Shown here: positions 1 through 7,759 of the stretch, piece by piece
Layout: each line of letters begins with the position of its first letter
How positions within the stretch are numbered: the stretch's first letter is position 1
Assembly: GCA_964428215.1 (NCBI GenBank)
Contig: CAYRXO010000059.1
Coordinates: 1-18,445 of the forward strand
Length of the DNA: 18,445 nucleotides
Reading direction: 5' to 3'
Source: Accumulibacter sp964428215
GTDB lineage: Bacteria; Pseudomonadota; Gammaproteobacteria; Burkholderiales; Rhodocyclaceae
The notes under the pieces: model-generated
Seen by the model: the letters and a program-made list of their open reading frames with translations, nothing else
The model's database searches: none
What the model was told of the DNA's origin: nothing
Made by a program: the position numbers and the translations under genes

Positions 1-69
1 TCATTGACAGATCTTTCTGCACGTCTTCGATGAGGGTCATTGACAGATCTTTCTGCACGTCTTCGATGA
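1..69. repeat. 36-bp in-frame tandem duplication in the hemerythrin kinase
   Basis: Bases 1-33 recur exactly at 37-69, a period of 36 bp or 12 codons. On the minus strand it encodes IEDVQKDLSMTL followed by IEDVQKDLSM, at the expected entry into the ATPase domain. Because the window starts inside a copy, the true copy number is unknown. Confidence 0.95.
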
Positions 70-1018
70 TTTCCGCCAGTTCGTACGGCCGTTCCTGCTC
101 CGAGCTTTGATCAACCGAGCTGCGCTTGAAACGGCGCACCATTTCCGCCGCGCGATGCAGGTTGCGCAGTGTCAGGTCGGCGGTTTCGTTGAGCAGGTCG
201 AGATTCTGCTGCAGGATCTCCTCCTCGATTTGATCATGGCGCAACAGCTGATTCAGCTGGCCGACCAGTTGATGTGAGTGCGAAGCCGCACCAACGGCGA
301 TGCCGATCGGGGTGTTCAGCTCGTGGGCGAATCCGGCGACCGTCCGGCCGAGCGAAGCCATTTTTTCCGCTTCGAGCAGTTTTTGTTGTTCCTCCCGCAA
401 GCGCTGGTTGGCATTGATCAATTCTCGGGTGCGTTGGATGACGCGTTGCTCGAGAGTCAGGTTGAGCGTGGATAGCGATTGCTGCGCTGCGAGCAGGTCG
501 TCGTTTCGGTCGATCAGATTGCTGTACAGCCGGCGCAAGGCGACGAGAAGAATTTCGGTGCGCGGATCGGCGGCACAGTGGTCGGCAGCGAATGCGGCTT
601 CTGGCGTCGCACCGGAGTGAATCGCCGCCACCTGTCGACCGAGCGCCTGATCGTCACCAAGAATGTGGAAAATCAGCCAGTTGACGAGAAAGTCGAGCAA
701 CTGCTGCAGGTTGAGCGTTTCCTGGCGTGCGCGACGTTGCTGCCATTCGTTGATCTGGGCGACAAAGCGCTGATGCGTGGCGTGATGTACCTCGACATGC
801 GCGGCAGCGACCTGTTCGCGCAGCATGATTTCTTCTTCGCTGGCAAAGTGGTAGACCGCATAGTCGGCCAAAGCCGCCAAGGTTTTATCGATCAGCGCCG
901 GATCCTTGCTTGAAATGCGCCGACCGAAACGGTTGATCAGCTGGAGCAGACGACGGTGCTGGCCATCGATGACCGGCATGCCCGTTGCAAAGAGCGGAGA
1001 GCATGCGAAAGTATTCAT
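1..1018 (-). CDS. Hemerythrin-domain sensor histidine kinase (3' part outside the window)
   Basis: This reading frame is open from ATG at 1018 to the left edge (339 complete codons), so the C-terminus is missing. Residues 1-130 form a bacteriohemerythrin domain with the di-iron ligands visible: H21 (IDGQH), H57 and E61 (HFASEE), H78 and H82 (HHATH), H118 and D123 (HILGDD). A coiled coil follows at about 180-225. Then comes a histidine-kinase dimerisation domain with the H-box FAHELNTPIG, phospho-acceptor H232. The ATP-binding domain would lie beyond base 1. Known hemerythrin domains bind O2 or sense redox state, so the inferred role is a cytoplasmic O2/redox-responsive kinase; no membrane segment is seen. 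A good ribosome-binding site (GAGAGGAG) sits about 9 nt upstream of the ATG. No partner response regulator is visible, although the diguanylate cyclase operon lies just upstream in the same orientation. Residues 318-329 are repeated exactly over the next ten visible residues. Confidence 0.88.
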   Translation of the reverse strand, partial: MNTFACSPLFATGMPVIDGQHRRLLQLINRFGRRISSKDPALIDKTLAALADYAVYHFASEEEIMLREQVAAAHVEVHHATHQRFVAQINEWQQRRARQETLNLQQLLDFLVNWLIFHILGDDQALGRQVAAIHSGATPEAAFAADHCAADPRTEILLVALRRLYSNLIDRNDDLLAAQQSLSTLNLTLEQRVIQRTRELINANQRLREEQQKLLEAEKMASLGRTVAGFAHELNTPIGIAVGAASHSHQLVGQLNQLLRHDQIEEEILQQNLDLLNETADLTLRNLHRAAEMVRRFKRSSVDQSSEQERPYELAEIIEDVQKDLSMTLIEDVQKDLSM

Positions 1019-1036
1019 AGATGCGCTCCTCTCGGT

Positions 1037-1083
1037 CACTCCGTCCGCGTACGCGGGCCGGGTGCCCCCGGACGAACGGAGTG
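1037..1083 (-). other. Candidate three-way-junction leader RNA of the hemerythrin kinase
   Basis: An outer 8-bp stem, CACTCCGT (1037-1044) with ACGGAGTG (1076-1083), encloses two perfect hairpins. One is CCGCGTACGCGG (1045-1056). The other is CCGGG-TGCC-CCCGG (1058-1071). Only five bases (1057 and 1072-1075) are left unpaired at the junction. Read on the minus strand, the structure ends a few bases before the kinase ribosome-binding site. It matches no riboswitch class that I recognise. It could be a regulatory leader, a protein-binding palindrome or a chance GC-rich fold. Confidence 0.45.
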
Positions 1084-1149
1084 GGGTATGGGCGATGACC
1101 TCTGCCGTCCCGTTGACGCGCAATCGAATCGTTGCGGCAATCTTCGGGT

Positions 1150-1285
1150 AACGCTGACCAAATGGCGGCACGGGAGGAAGCGCAAAGCGAAAGGCGCGCC
1201 GCCGCCGAGATGCCCGGATAGGTGGGCGAGATGGCGCGCACCATACAACACCGCGCTTCGCCCGCGCTGTCATTTGGTCAGCGTT
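1150..1285. repeat. 136-bp element with perfect 15-bp inverted ends (possible structured RNA or MITE-like element)
   Basis: AACGCTGACCAAATG (1150-1164) is exactly inverted at 1271-1285. Inside, pairing continues imperfectly: CGGGAGGAAGCGC against GCGCTTCGCCCG, then GCGCGCC against GGCGCGC, then GCCC against GGGC. The whole unit can fold as one long rod. No target-site duplication is evident beside the arms, and the integron attC core sites are absent. No T-run follows on either strand, so it is not an obvious intrinsic terminator. Confidence 0.6.
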
Positions 1286-1375
1286 TCCTCAGTGTAGTTG
1301 ACGGAAGGTCAGGTTGCGGCCCGGAGGATGCAGGAACGGCTCGTTCGCCCGGCTCGCCGATTTTTGCACCTTCGT

Positions 1376-2692
1376 TCAGGAATTGCTGCCAGAAGCGGAA
1401 TAAAAAACATAGTGTCCGCCGCCGGCCGATTTGGCCTGGTACATTGCTTCGTCGGCGTGCTTGAGCAAGGTCGCCAGATCGGTTCCGTGCTGCGGAAACA
1501 GGCTGATGCCGATACTCGGTGCACTTTGCAACTCATGCGGACCGATCGGATACGGCCGCGAAAGTTCCAGCAGGATTTTGTCGGCGGTACAGGCGGCGGT
1601 CGCCGGCCCCTGGTCGTCGCAGAGTACGAGGACGAATTCGTCACCCCCCAGACGGGCTACGATATCACTGGCGCGCACGCTCTTCGTCAAGCGGGTGGCC
1701 ACGGCGATCAACAGGCTGTCACCGACGGCGTGGCCCAGTGTATCGTTGATCGCCTTGAAGCGGTCGAGATCGAGAAACAGCACCGCCAGACCGCGTTTTT
1801 CGCGGCGGGCAAGCGCCAGCGCGCGCGCCAGGGCGCTTTGCAGATGCAGACGGTTAGCCAGTCCGGTCAGACTGTCGCGGTGCGCCTCCTGGCGCATCCT
1901 CTCCTCGGCGGCTTTTTGTTCGCTGATGTCGGCGTAAATGCCGATGAAGAATTCGCTGTTGCCCTGCGGACCGGTGACACGCGAAACGGTCAGCGATTGT
2001 GGGCGCTGGCAGCCGTCATTGCTTTGCAGAAGGACTTCATGTTTGGCCAGATCCGGATTGTTCGATGTAGCGAGCAGCTGACGAAAATCTTTGGCGGCCG
2101 CCGAACGTTGCGCCAGGAAGAAACCGGTATCCTGCCCACGCACGTCATTGATGCCGTAACCGGTGACACGTGTGAACGCCGGGTTGACGTCGATGATCCG
2201 GTTGTCGCGGTCGGCCACCAGGATCGCTTCGCCACAGGCGCGGAAGACATGCGCCGCCAGCCGCAACTGTGCTTCGTCGCGTTTGCGTTGCAGCAGGTTG
2301 CGGATACGCACCCGCAACAGCGATGCGACCACCGGCTTGCTGAGATAGTCGTCGGCACCGAGATCGAGACCTTGCAGCTGCGTTTGCTCGGAAGCGTCGG
2401 CGCTGATGAAAATGACCGGAATGCCGGCGGTTTCGGGGCTTTGTCGCAATTCGCGCAGGACGTCGATGCCGCTGATTTCGGGCATCATCACGTCGAGCAG
2501 GATCAGATCCGGTGAGTCGCTGTGTTTGGCCAGGCCGATGGCCGTCCGGCCGCTGGTCGCCGTCTTTATGCGGTAGTCGGCACGCAACGCGGCTGCCAGC
2601 ACGTGCAGGTTCGACGGGATGTCGTCGACCAGCAACAGCAGAGGTTTGGCGTCGGTTGAGGAGGGTGGCGAGTCCGTGCTTATCGGGGTCAT
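1376..2692 (-). CDS. Response regulator diguanylate cyclase (REC-PAS-GGDEF)
   Basis: The 438-residue product makes cyclic di-GMP from GTP. Its receiver domain (about 17-125) has the acidic pair D23/D24, phospho-acceptor D67 (LLDVMMP) and K119. A PAS domain follows (about 146-258). The GGDEF domain (about 270-430) has an intact GGDEF motif at 349-353. The product-inhibition I-site RxxD (RASD, 340-343) is also intact, so an active, feedback-controlled enzyme is predicted. There is no EAL or HD-GYP domain. The ATG at 2692 overlaps the TGA of the upstream hybrid kinase gene by one base (TGATG), with AAGG about 8 nt before it. This indicates translational coupling and favours that start over the in-frame TTG at 2695. 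The receiver is the likely final acceptor of the upstream phosphorelay. Confidence 0.95.
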   Translation of the reverse strand: MTPISTDSPPSSTDAKPLLLLVDDIPSNLHVLAAALRADYRIKTATSGRTAIGLAKHSDSPDLILLDVMMPEISGIDVLRELRQSPETAGIPVIFISADASEQTQLQGLDLGADDYLSKPVVASLLRVRIRNLLQRKRDEAQLRLAAHVFRACGEAILVADRDNRIIDVNPAFTRVTGYGINDVRGQDTGFFLAQRSAAAKDFRQLLATSNNPDLAKHEVLLQSNDGCQRPQSLTVSRVTGPQGNSEFFIGIYADISEQKAAEERMRQEAHRDSLTGLANRLHLQSALARALALARREKRGLAVLFLDLDRFKAINDTLGHAVGDSLLIAVATRLTKSVRASDIVARLGGDEFVLVLCDDQGPATAACTADKILLELSRPYPIGPHELQSAPSIGISLFPQHGTDLATLLKHADEAMYQAKSAGGGHYVFYSASGSNS

Positions 2693-5600
2693 CAAGTTAC
2701 CTTGCCGGATTGGCCCGAGCCAACGTGACTGGAGTCGGTGGGCGGAGAAGCATTTCCTTTAAATTTATAGGCTATTGCGGGTTCGGCTGCCAAAGTTTCG
2801 ACGATGTGCAGCGCCGCATCGTGATCGAACTGATCGATAGCGCTCAGCAGCCGGGAGAGCGGAGTCACCAGATCATTGCGCTGCGCTTCGTGTTGCAGCG
2901 CGCTCAGAACTTCCTCGGGGATCAACTCGCTTTCCTGCAAATGGTGACGTACCGTCGCCAGCAAGGTCGGCAATGACGTCGCCGGTGGCGTGGTACCGGC
3001 GAGCACCGTCAGTCTGAATTGATTTTCGATCGCGGCCCGTGCTCGTGACAGATCCTCGATCAACGCCGTGCGGGCGAGCGACGGCTTGTTGCTGCGCAAT
3101 TCGTTTTCCAGTTCGGCGGCGGCATTGGCGACGCACTGGATACCCAGGTTGCCGGCAACGCCCTTGAGCGCATGCGTCAGTGCAATGGCCGTTTGCGAGT
3201 CGGCATCGGCGATCGCCCGATCGAGACGCTCTGGCAAATCGGCCATTTCTGCACAGAAATTGCGCAACAATCGCTGTAACAGGGTCGCATTGCCTTCGAC
3301 CCGACGTAACGCGGTATGGATCTCGAAATCCGGGGCCGTCAGCAAGGAAAAGTTCCGGATGTCGGTGAGTATGGCCGACGCTTGTCCGGGCGGCGTGAGC
3401 AACGGCGCGGCAGGTGCCGCGCGTTGGCGGCGAGGTTTGATCCAGGTGGCGAGAGCTTGTTGCAAGCGTTCGGGATCGATCGGCTTGGCCACGAAATCGA
3501 CCATTCCTGCCGCCTGGCAAGCCCGGCGATCGGCGTCCAGCACCGCCGCCGTCATGGCGATGATCGGCAGTTGTTCCGCTTTCGGCAAGGCCAGAATGCG
3601 TCGTGTCGTTTCGATACCGTTCATTTCCGACATGTGTAAATCCATCAGCACTGCGTCAAAGTCGGCGTTTTCGACACAGGCAATCGCTTGTACACCATTC
3701 TCGGCGACGGTGACGCGCAGACCATGCAGGCGCAGCAACTCGCTGGCCACCTCCCGGTTGATAGCATTGTCTTCGACCAGCAAAATTTCGGCACCAGCCA
3801 GCGAAGGCAGTTTGGCTGACCTGCGTTTGACTGCTGCATGCCCGCCGGACGTCTCCGTTTCCCGTGTGCCGACCAGGGCGTTGTACAGTTCGGACGGGGT
3901 GATCGGTTTGGACAGGACGCCGTCGATCCGCGTGGAAGCCGCGTCGTTCAGCAGACTGTTCTGGTCGTAGGCGGTCACCATCAACACTTTCATCACGCCG
4001 GAGAGCAAACCGCTGGCGATCGCTTCCTCGATTTGCCGGGCGACCTGCAGTCCGTTCAATTGCGGCATCCGCCAGTCGAGCAAGATCACGTTGAACGGCT
4101 GTCCGCCACGTGCTTCAGCAATGATTTTTGGCATCACGGCGTTGGCGGAGAGCAAGGCATGCGCTTCGATTCCCCAGTGGTGCAACAGATTGCCGATGAT
4201 CTGGCAGGAGGTTTCCTGGTCGTCGACGATCAGCACCTTCAGATTGTGCAGTCGGTGTGGATCGGGCGCCGACAGCGGCGTTGCCGAGCACTGGACCTGA
4301 ATGGTGAATACGAAGGTCGCTCCTTTGCCGGGCGTGCTGGCCAAGGTGATTTCGCCGCCCATCAGTTGCACCAGCCGTTGGCAGATGGTCAGTCCCAGCC
4401 CTGTGCCGCCATATTTGCGCGTGATCGAGCCGTCAGCCTGGGTGAATGCCTGGAAGAGGTGCCGCGCATTTTCTTTCGACAAGCCGATGCCGGTATCACG
4501 AACGGAGAAGCGGAGCCGCAGCGGCTGATCCGGCAGATCGGTTTGTGCGCTGGACAACGTTACCTGGACGTCAATTTCGCCGCGATCGGTAAACTTGACG
4601 GCATTGCCAACCAGATTGTTGAGGACCTGCGTCAGACGCATCGGGTCGCCGAGCAACTCGCGCGGGATTGCCGGATCGATGTCGAGAAACAGTTCCAGGC
4701 CTTTTTCCTGCAACTTGGCGGCAAAAAGGTCAGCGACATTTTTTAGTATCGTCTCGATCGATAGCGCGACATGGTCGATTTCCAGACGGCCGGCTTCGAT
4801 TTTCGAGTAGTCGAGAATATTGTTCAGAATCGTCAGCAAGGCCGTTGACGACGCATGCGCTTTACTGAGGAATTCGCGCTGTCTTGAATTGAGTTCGGTT
4901 TCCAGTACCAGATGCGTCAGGCCCAGAATGGCGTTCATCGGTGTGCGGATTTCGTGGCTCATATTGGCCAGAAACTCGGATTTGGCCTGATTGGCCTGTT
5001 CGGCGGCCAGTTTGGCCTGACGCAGCGCGAGCGTCCGCTCTTCAATCTTGTCTTCGAGCATCAGATGCGTATCGCGGACGCGATCCGCCATGTGATTGAA
5101 GCTGCAGGCCAGTTCGTGCAGTTCGTAACAGCCATATTCCGGGCTGCGTCGGTCGAAGTCACCCTGGGCGATGCGATGACTGGTGTGCATCAGATCGACG
5201 ATCGGCCGTGTCAGCGCGCGCGCCAGAATCACTGCCGTCAGGCTGGAGACGGCCAACAAGAGCGCCAGCGCGCCAAAGGTATAGGTGCGCAAGGTGTCTG
5301 CCGGCTCCAGAGCCTCGGAGAGATCGATCTTGACGACCATCCCCCATTCGAGAGGCGGCAGGTAGCGCCAGGCACCTATCACTGGCACATTGGCGTAGTC
5401 GCGCGTGATTCCCCGGCCATGGCCGCCTTGCAGCGCAATCTGCATCGGTGGCGCAGCAGCGGTAAAGGCGATGCGCCTCCGGAACGCCGCCTCTGGATCG
5501 CGGCGCAAGGGGGCGACATAGATTACGCCGTCATTGTCGGCTTGCGCCAATGCCGTTTCGCCGCTGATGCCCAGTCCGGTATTGTCGCTGGCCACCGCAT

Positions 5601-6189
5601 TGAGCGCTTCCAGATTCAAATCGAGAACCACCGTTCCAAGCAACAGGCTACCGTCGAAGACGGGTGTCACCAGATAGATTGCCGGTTTGCCGTCGTGCAC
5701 GAAAACCGATGTCATGTGCACGTCCAGCAAGGCCAGCGCCGTTTGATGCGCGTCGGTCAGATCGCTGTCGGCAAGCTCTTTGCTGAACAGATGGTTGTTG
5801 TTTTTCAGCGAACCGTTGAAAGAAAAAACGATCTTGCCGCTTTTGTCGATCAGCAGCAGGTCGGTGTAGGCCGCGCTATCGAACAACGAGCTCAAATCCT
5901 GCCGGTATTGCGCAACGGACTGGCTCACCTTGTTGTCCGCGAACTGGCGCAAGGTGGCGACCGTATCGCTCGAACGGGCAAGCTGGCGCAGATCGGCCAG
6001 TCGCTCGTCGAGGTAAATGTTGATCTGATCGGCTTTCTTGTCGGCGACCGCCGACAGTTTGGCTTCGATCATTTCGGTAAGCGTCTTTTCAAAAGCTTGT
6101 ATATATAACCAGGTCAGACAAGCTAGCGGCAGAGGCGACAAGAGGAGGAAACCGAGCAGAAGACGAGCCAGAATGCCGGACAGTCTCAT
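2692..6189 (-). CDS. Hybrid sensor histidine kinase (dCache-HAMP-HK-REC-REC-HPt)
   Basis: The 1165-residue product is an inner-membrane sensor kinase. It has a TM helix at about 7-31, a periplasmic dCache-like sensor (about 35-295), a second TM helix (about 303-325), HAMP (about 326-380) and a coiled linker. The kinase core has H-box SHEIRTP with H412, an N-box around N529, G1 DTGIGL (565-570) and G2 GGTGLGL (594-600). Receiver 1 has D705 and K761; receiver 2 has D850 and K902. An HPt domain carries H1006 (ALTHALKG). About 95 further residues at the C-terminus match nothing I recognise. Receiver 2 reads LHMSEMNG, with Ser in place of the usual Pro. The ATG at 6189 overlaps the binding-protein stop (ATGA) and has GGGAG 5 nt upstream; a longer frame to 6333 would run inside that gene. 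The layout implies an H412 to D705/D850 to H1006 relay, probably onward to the neighbouring cyclase. Confidence 0.95.
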   Translation of the reverse strand: MRLSGILARLLLGFLLLSPLPLACLTWLYIQAFEKTLTEMIEAKLSAVADKKADQINIYLDERLADLRQLARSSDTVATLRQFADNKVSQSVAQYRQDLSSLFDSAAYTDLLLIDKSGKIVFSFNGSLKNNNHLFSKELADSDLTDAHQTALALLDVHMTSVFVHDGKPAIYLVTPVFDGSLLLGTVVLDLNLEALNAVASDNTGLGISGETALAQADNDGVIYVAPLRRDPEAAFRRRIAFTAAAPPMQIALQGGHGRGITRDYANVPVIGAWRYLPPLEWGMVVKIDLSEALEPADTLRTYTFGALALLLAVSSLTAVILARALTRPIVDLMHTSHRIAQGDFDRRSPEYGCYELHELACSFNHMADRVRDTHLMLEDKIEERTLALRQAKLAAEQANQAKSEFLANMSHEIRTPMNAILGLTHLVLETELNSRQREFLSKAHASSTALLTILNNILDYSKIEAGRLEIDHVALSIETILKNVADLFAAKLQEKGLELFLDIDPAIPRELLGDPMRLTQVLNNLVGNAVKFTDRGEIDVQVTLSSAQTDLPDQPLRLRFSVRDTGIGLSKENARHLFQAFTQADGSITRKYGGTGLGLTICQRLVQLMGGEITLASTPGKGATFVFTIQVQCSATPLSAPDPHRLHNLKVLIVDDQETSCQIIGNLLHHWGIEAHALLSANAVMPKIIAEARGGQPFNVILLDWRMPQLNGLQVARQIEEAIASGLLSGVMKVLMVTAYDQNSLLNDAASTRIDGVLSKPITPSELYNALVGTRETETSGGHAAVKRRSAKLPSLAGAEILLVEDNAINREVASELLRLHGLRVTVAENGVQAIACVENADFDAVLMDLHMSEMNGIETTRRILALPKAEQLPIIAMTAAVLDADRRACQAAGMVDFVAKPIDPERLQQALATWIKPRRQRAAPAAPLLTPPGQASAILTDIRNFSLLTAPDFEIHTALRRVEGNATLLQRLLRNFCAEMADLPERLDRAIADADSQTAIALTHALKGVAGNLGIQCVANAAAELENELRSNKPSLARTALIEDLSRARAAIENQFRLTVLAGTTPPATSLPTLLATVRHHLQESELIPEEVLSALQHEAQRNDLVTPLSRLLSAIDQFDHDAALHIVETLAAEPAIAYKFKGNASPPTDSSHVGSGQSGKVT

Positions 6190-7409
6190 GGCCGCTCCCG
6201 TTCGAGCAAAGCCTGCCACTCGGCGTGGCTGCGATACACCGGCCAGGGCGCCGGACGCATCAGTTCGTTCGAAGTGAAGAACTGGTTGAACTGGCCGTCG
6301 GCCAACACCCGTCCAATGCGCAATCGTTTCCACAAATGTCGCGTGCGGGCGTCAACCGCCACCACGCCTTCTGGACCGGCGAAGCTTTGCCGGAGCAGAC
6401 TGCTGCTGTTGGTCCAGCGCGGGTCCGCCGTGCCGACTTCCCTGACCGTCTGTGCCCAGAGGTTAACGCCGACATAAGACGCCACCGCCGGATCGGTGAC
6501 CACCTGATCGGCGCCGAAGCGCGACTGATAGGCGTTGATGAATTGTTGGTTGCTGGCCACCGGCAATGAATGGAAATAGCTCCAGGCGCCGAAATGCAGC
6601 CGCAGGCGGCCGCCGCCCCAGGCCTTCATGCCATCTTCAGGGACGCTGAAACTGAGCACCGGCAGACGCAGCATGTCGGCGGCGACCAATGCGTCGATGA
6701 ACGCGCCGTTGCTGTCGCCGTTCAAGGTATTGAGCACCACGTCGGGGTTCAGTGCAGCGATTTCGGCGACGATGTCGGTGAGCGCGCGGCGCTCGCCGAG
6801 CGGCAAATAACGTTCGCCAACGATGCGGCCATCGCTGGCCTTGACCAGGTCGCGGATGATCAGGTTGGCGGTGCGCGGGAAGAGATAGTCCGAACCGAGC
6901 AAATAGACACGTTTGCCAAACTCGCGCAATGCCCAGGCTGTCCCGGGGATCACCTGCTGATTGGGTGCCGAGCCGGTGTAGAGGATGTTTGGCGATTGTT
7001 CCATCCCTTCGTATTGCACCGGGTAAAAGAGCAGATGGTGATGCCGCTCGACGATCGGTTTGACCGCCACTCGGCAAGCCGAGGTCCAGCAGGCGAACAG
7101 CGCGCTGACTCTCTCGCGGGTAATCAGCCGTTCGGCTTCTTGTGCCGCCACGGCTGGCTCCGACCGGCTGTCGGCAACGACAATTTCCACCGTCCTGCCG
7201 AGCAAACCGCCCTGGGCGTTGATTTCTTCGACCGCCAGCTGAATGGCATTGACCAGTGGAGTTTCATTGACTGCCATCGTTCCGGACAAGGAATGGACGA
7301 TGCCGATGCGAATCGTTTCCTGTTCCTGTCGATGGCAGGCAATACCGCTCACCGTCAGCGCGATCAGCAGCAGCGTCAGCCTGTTCATGCAGCCCATGAC
7401 GATGCGCAT
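6186..7409 (-). CDS. UrtA/AmiC-like periplasmic ligand-binding protein, probably a sensory partner
   Basis: This 407-residue protein belongs to the type I periplasmic binding fold, of the urea/short-amide class. Segments resembling UrtA are HSLSGTMAVNE near the N-terminus, then FACWTSACR, LLFYPVQYEG and GSAPNQQ. The N-terminus is an export signal (about 5-24) followed by C25. The preceding residues GIA fit a lipobox only imperfectly, so it is either a lipoprotein or a soluble periplasmic protein. The ATG at 7409 is preceded by AAAGGA at 10 nt spacing; an open extension upstream to 7604 lacks such support. No urea permease or ATPase genes follow. Instead the stop overlaps the hybrid kinase start by 4 nt. 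By analogy with LuxP-LuxQ and TorT-TorS, it probably presents a ligand to the dCache kinase. The ligand is unknown; urea, an amide or an amino acid derivative is plausible. Confidence 0.88.
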   Translation of the reverse strand: MRIVMGCMNRLTLLLIALTVSGIACHRQEQETIRIGIVHSLSGTMAVNETPLVNAIQLAVEEINAQGGLLGRTVEIVVADSRSEPAVAAQEAERLITRERVSALFACWTSACRVAVKPIVERHHHLLFYPVQYEGMEQSPNILYTGSAPNQQVIPGTAWALREFGKRVYLLGSDYLFPRTANLIIRDLVKASDGRIVGERYLPLGERRALTDIVAEIAALNPDVVLNTLNGDSNGAFIDALVAADMLRLPVLSFSVPEDGMKAWGGGRLRLHFGAWSYFHSLPVASNQQFINAYQSRFGADQVVTDPAVASYVGVNLWAQTVREVGTADPRWTNSSSLLRQSFAGPEGVVAVDARTRHLWKRLRIGRVLADGQFNQFFTSNELMRPAPWPVYRSHAEWQALLERERP

Positions 7410-7518
7410 AGCGGCAAATTCCTTTGGACGTTCCCAACGGGAGCGTGCAAGCGATAACGGCGATGTCAGGCGTTGTACAGTCGTCACTGCAGCCCGGCTC
7501 CCTGAGCATTTATCGTTC

Positions 7519-7524
7519 AGTATA
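7519..7524 (-). promoter_or_regulatory. Candidate -10 box of the binding-protein/kinase/cyclase operon
   Basis: On the minus strand the hexamer reads TATACT, one base from the sigma70 consensus. It is placed to give a leader of roughly 100 nt before the ATG at 7409. No good TTGACA-like -35 box is present at 17-nt spacing, so an activator may be needed. Confidence 0.45.
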
Positions 7525-7623
7525 GAAGGGCATGCCATCTGTTTTCGGCCGAGTTGCTGAATATTGAACGACTCCGTGCCCGCCGCTATCCGGCAAGCTT
7601 GCAATTTATGTCGATTTAATCAG

Positions 7624-7655
7624 CGCCTTCGACCCCTGAGTACCTGTTGAAGGCG
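7624..7655. repeat. 7-bp inverted repeat in the divergent region
   Basis: CGCCTTC (7624-7630) is inverted as GAAGGCG (7649-7655) with 18 bases between. It lies upstream of both promoters and could be a regulator site; the support is positional only. Confidence 0.3.
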
Positions 7656-7660
7656 ATTTC

Positions 7661-7675
7661 ACGAAAAATTTTCGT
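7661..7675. promoter_or_regulatory. 15-bp palindrome, candidate operator
   Basis: ACGAAAA-A-TTTTCGT is a perfect palindrome around one central base. It ends 8 bases before the candidate -35 box of the RTX protease promoter, a typical place for a dimeric transcription factor. The regulator is unknown. Confidence 0.45.
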
Positions 7676-7683
7676 CAAAAAAC

Positions 7684-7711
7684 TTGCATTTTGCGCTGCC
7701 TGTCCTACGCT
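7684..7711 (+). promoter_or_regulatory. Candidate sigma70-like promoter of the RTX protease leader
   Basis: TTGCAT (7684-7689) and TACGCT (7706-7711) are separated by 16 bases. Transcription would start near 7718, about 40 nt before the riboswitch. The match is moderate and was chosen partly for its position. Confidence 0.35.
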
Positions 7712-7759
7712 GAAATTGTTTCTGATCGTTGCAATGGGTGCTGATTCGACAGGCCCGAC

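Larger units (their letters stand above)
1019..1375. other. 357-bp intergenic gap upstream of the hemerythrin kinase gene
   Basis: This stretch lies between the hemerythrin kinase start and the diguanylate cyclase stop, both on the minus strand. It holds the kinase ribosome-binding site (about 1026-1033), a compact nested inverted-repeat structure (1037-1083) and a 136-bp element with 15-bp inverted ends (1150-1285). I see no convincing protein gene, no clear sigma70 promoter and no stem plus T-run terminator for the upstream operon. The open frames crossing it have no homology I recognise. Confidence 0.6.

Noticed and set aside
885..1244. 119-codon open frame on the minus strand over the hemerythrin leader
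   Set aside because: It overlaps the hemerythrin gene in another frame, has no ribosome-binding site or known domain, and crosses inverted repeats.
1150..1285. Integron attC site
   Set aside because: The size and imperfect palindrome fit, but the ends lack the RYYYAAC and GTTRRRY core sites and no integrase or cassette genes are present.
1298..2515. 405-codon open frame on the plus strand
   Set aside because: It is antisense to the cyclase, which has intact REC, PAS and GGDEF motifs.
2693..2695. TTG start for the cyclase
   Set aside because: The ATG at 2692 overlaps the upstream stop in the typical TGATG coupling pattern and is better placed.
4912..6108. 398-codon open frame on the plus strand
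   Set aside because: It is antisense to the hybrid kinase sensor and core, without recognisable domains.
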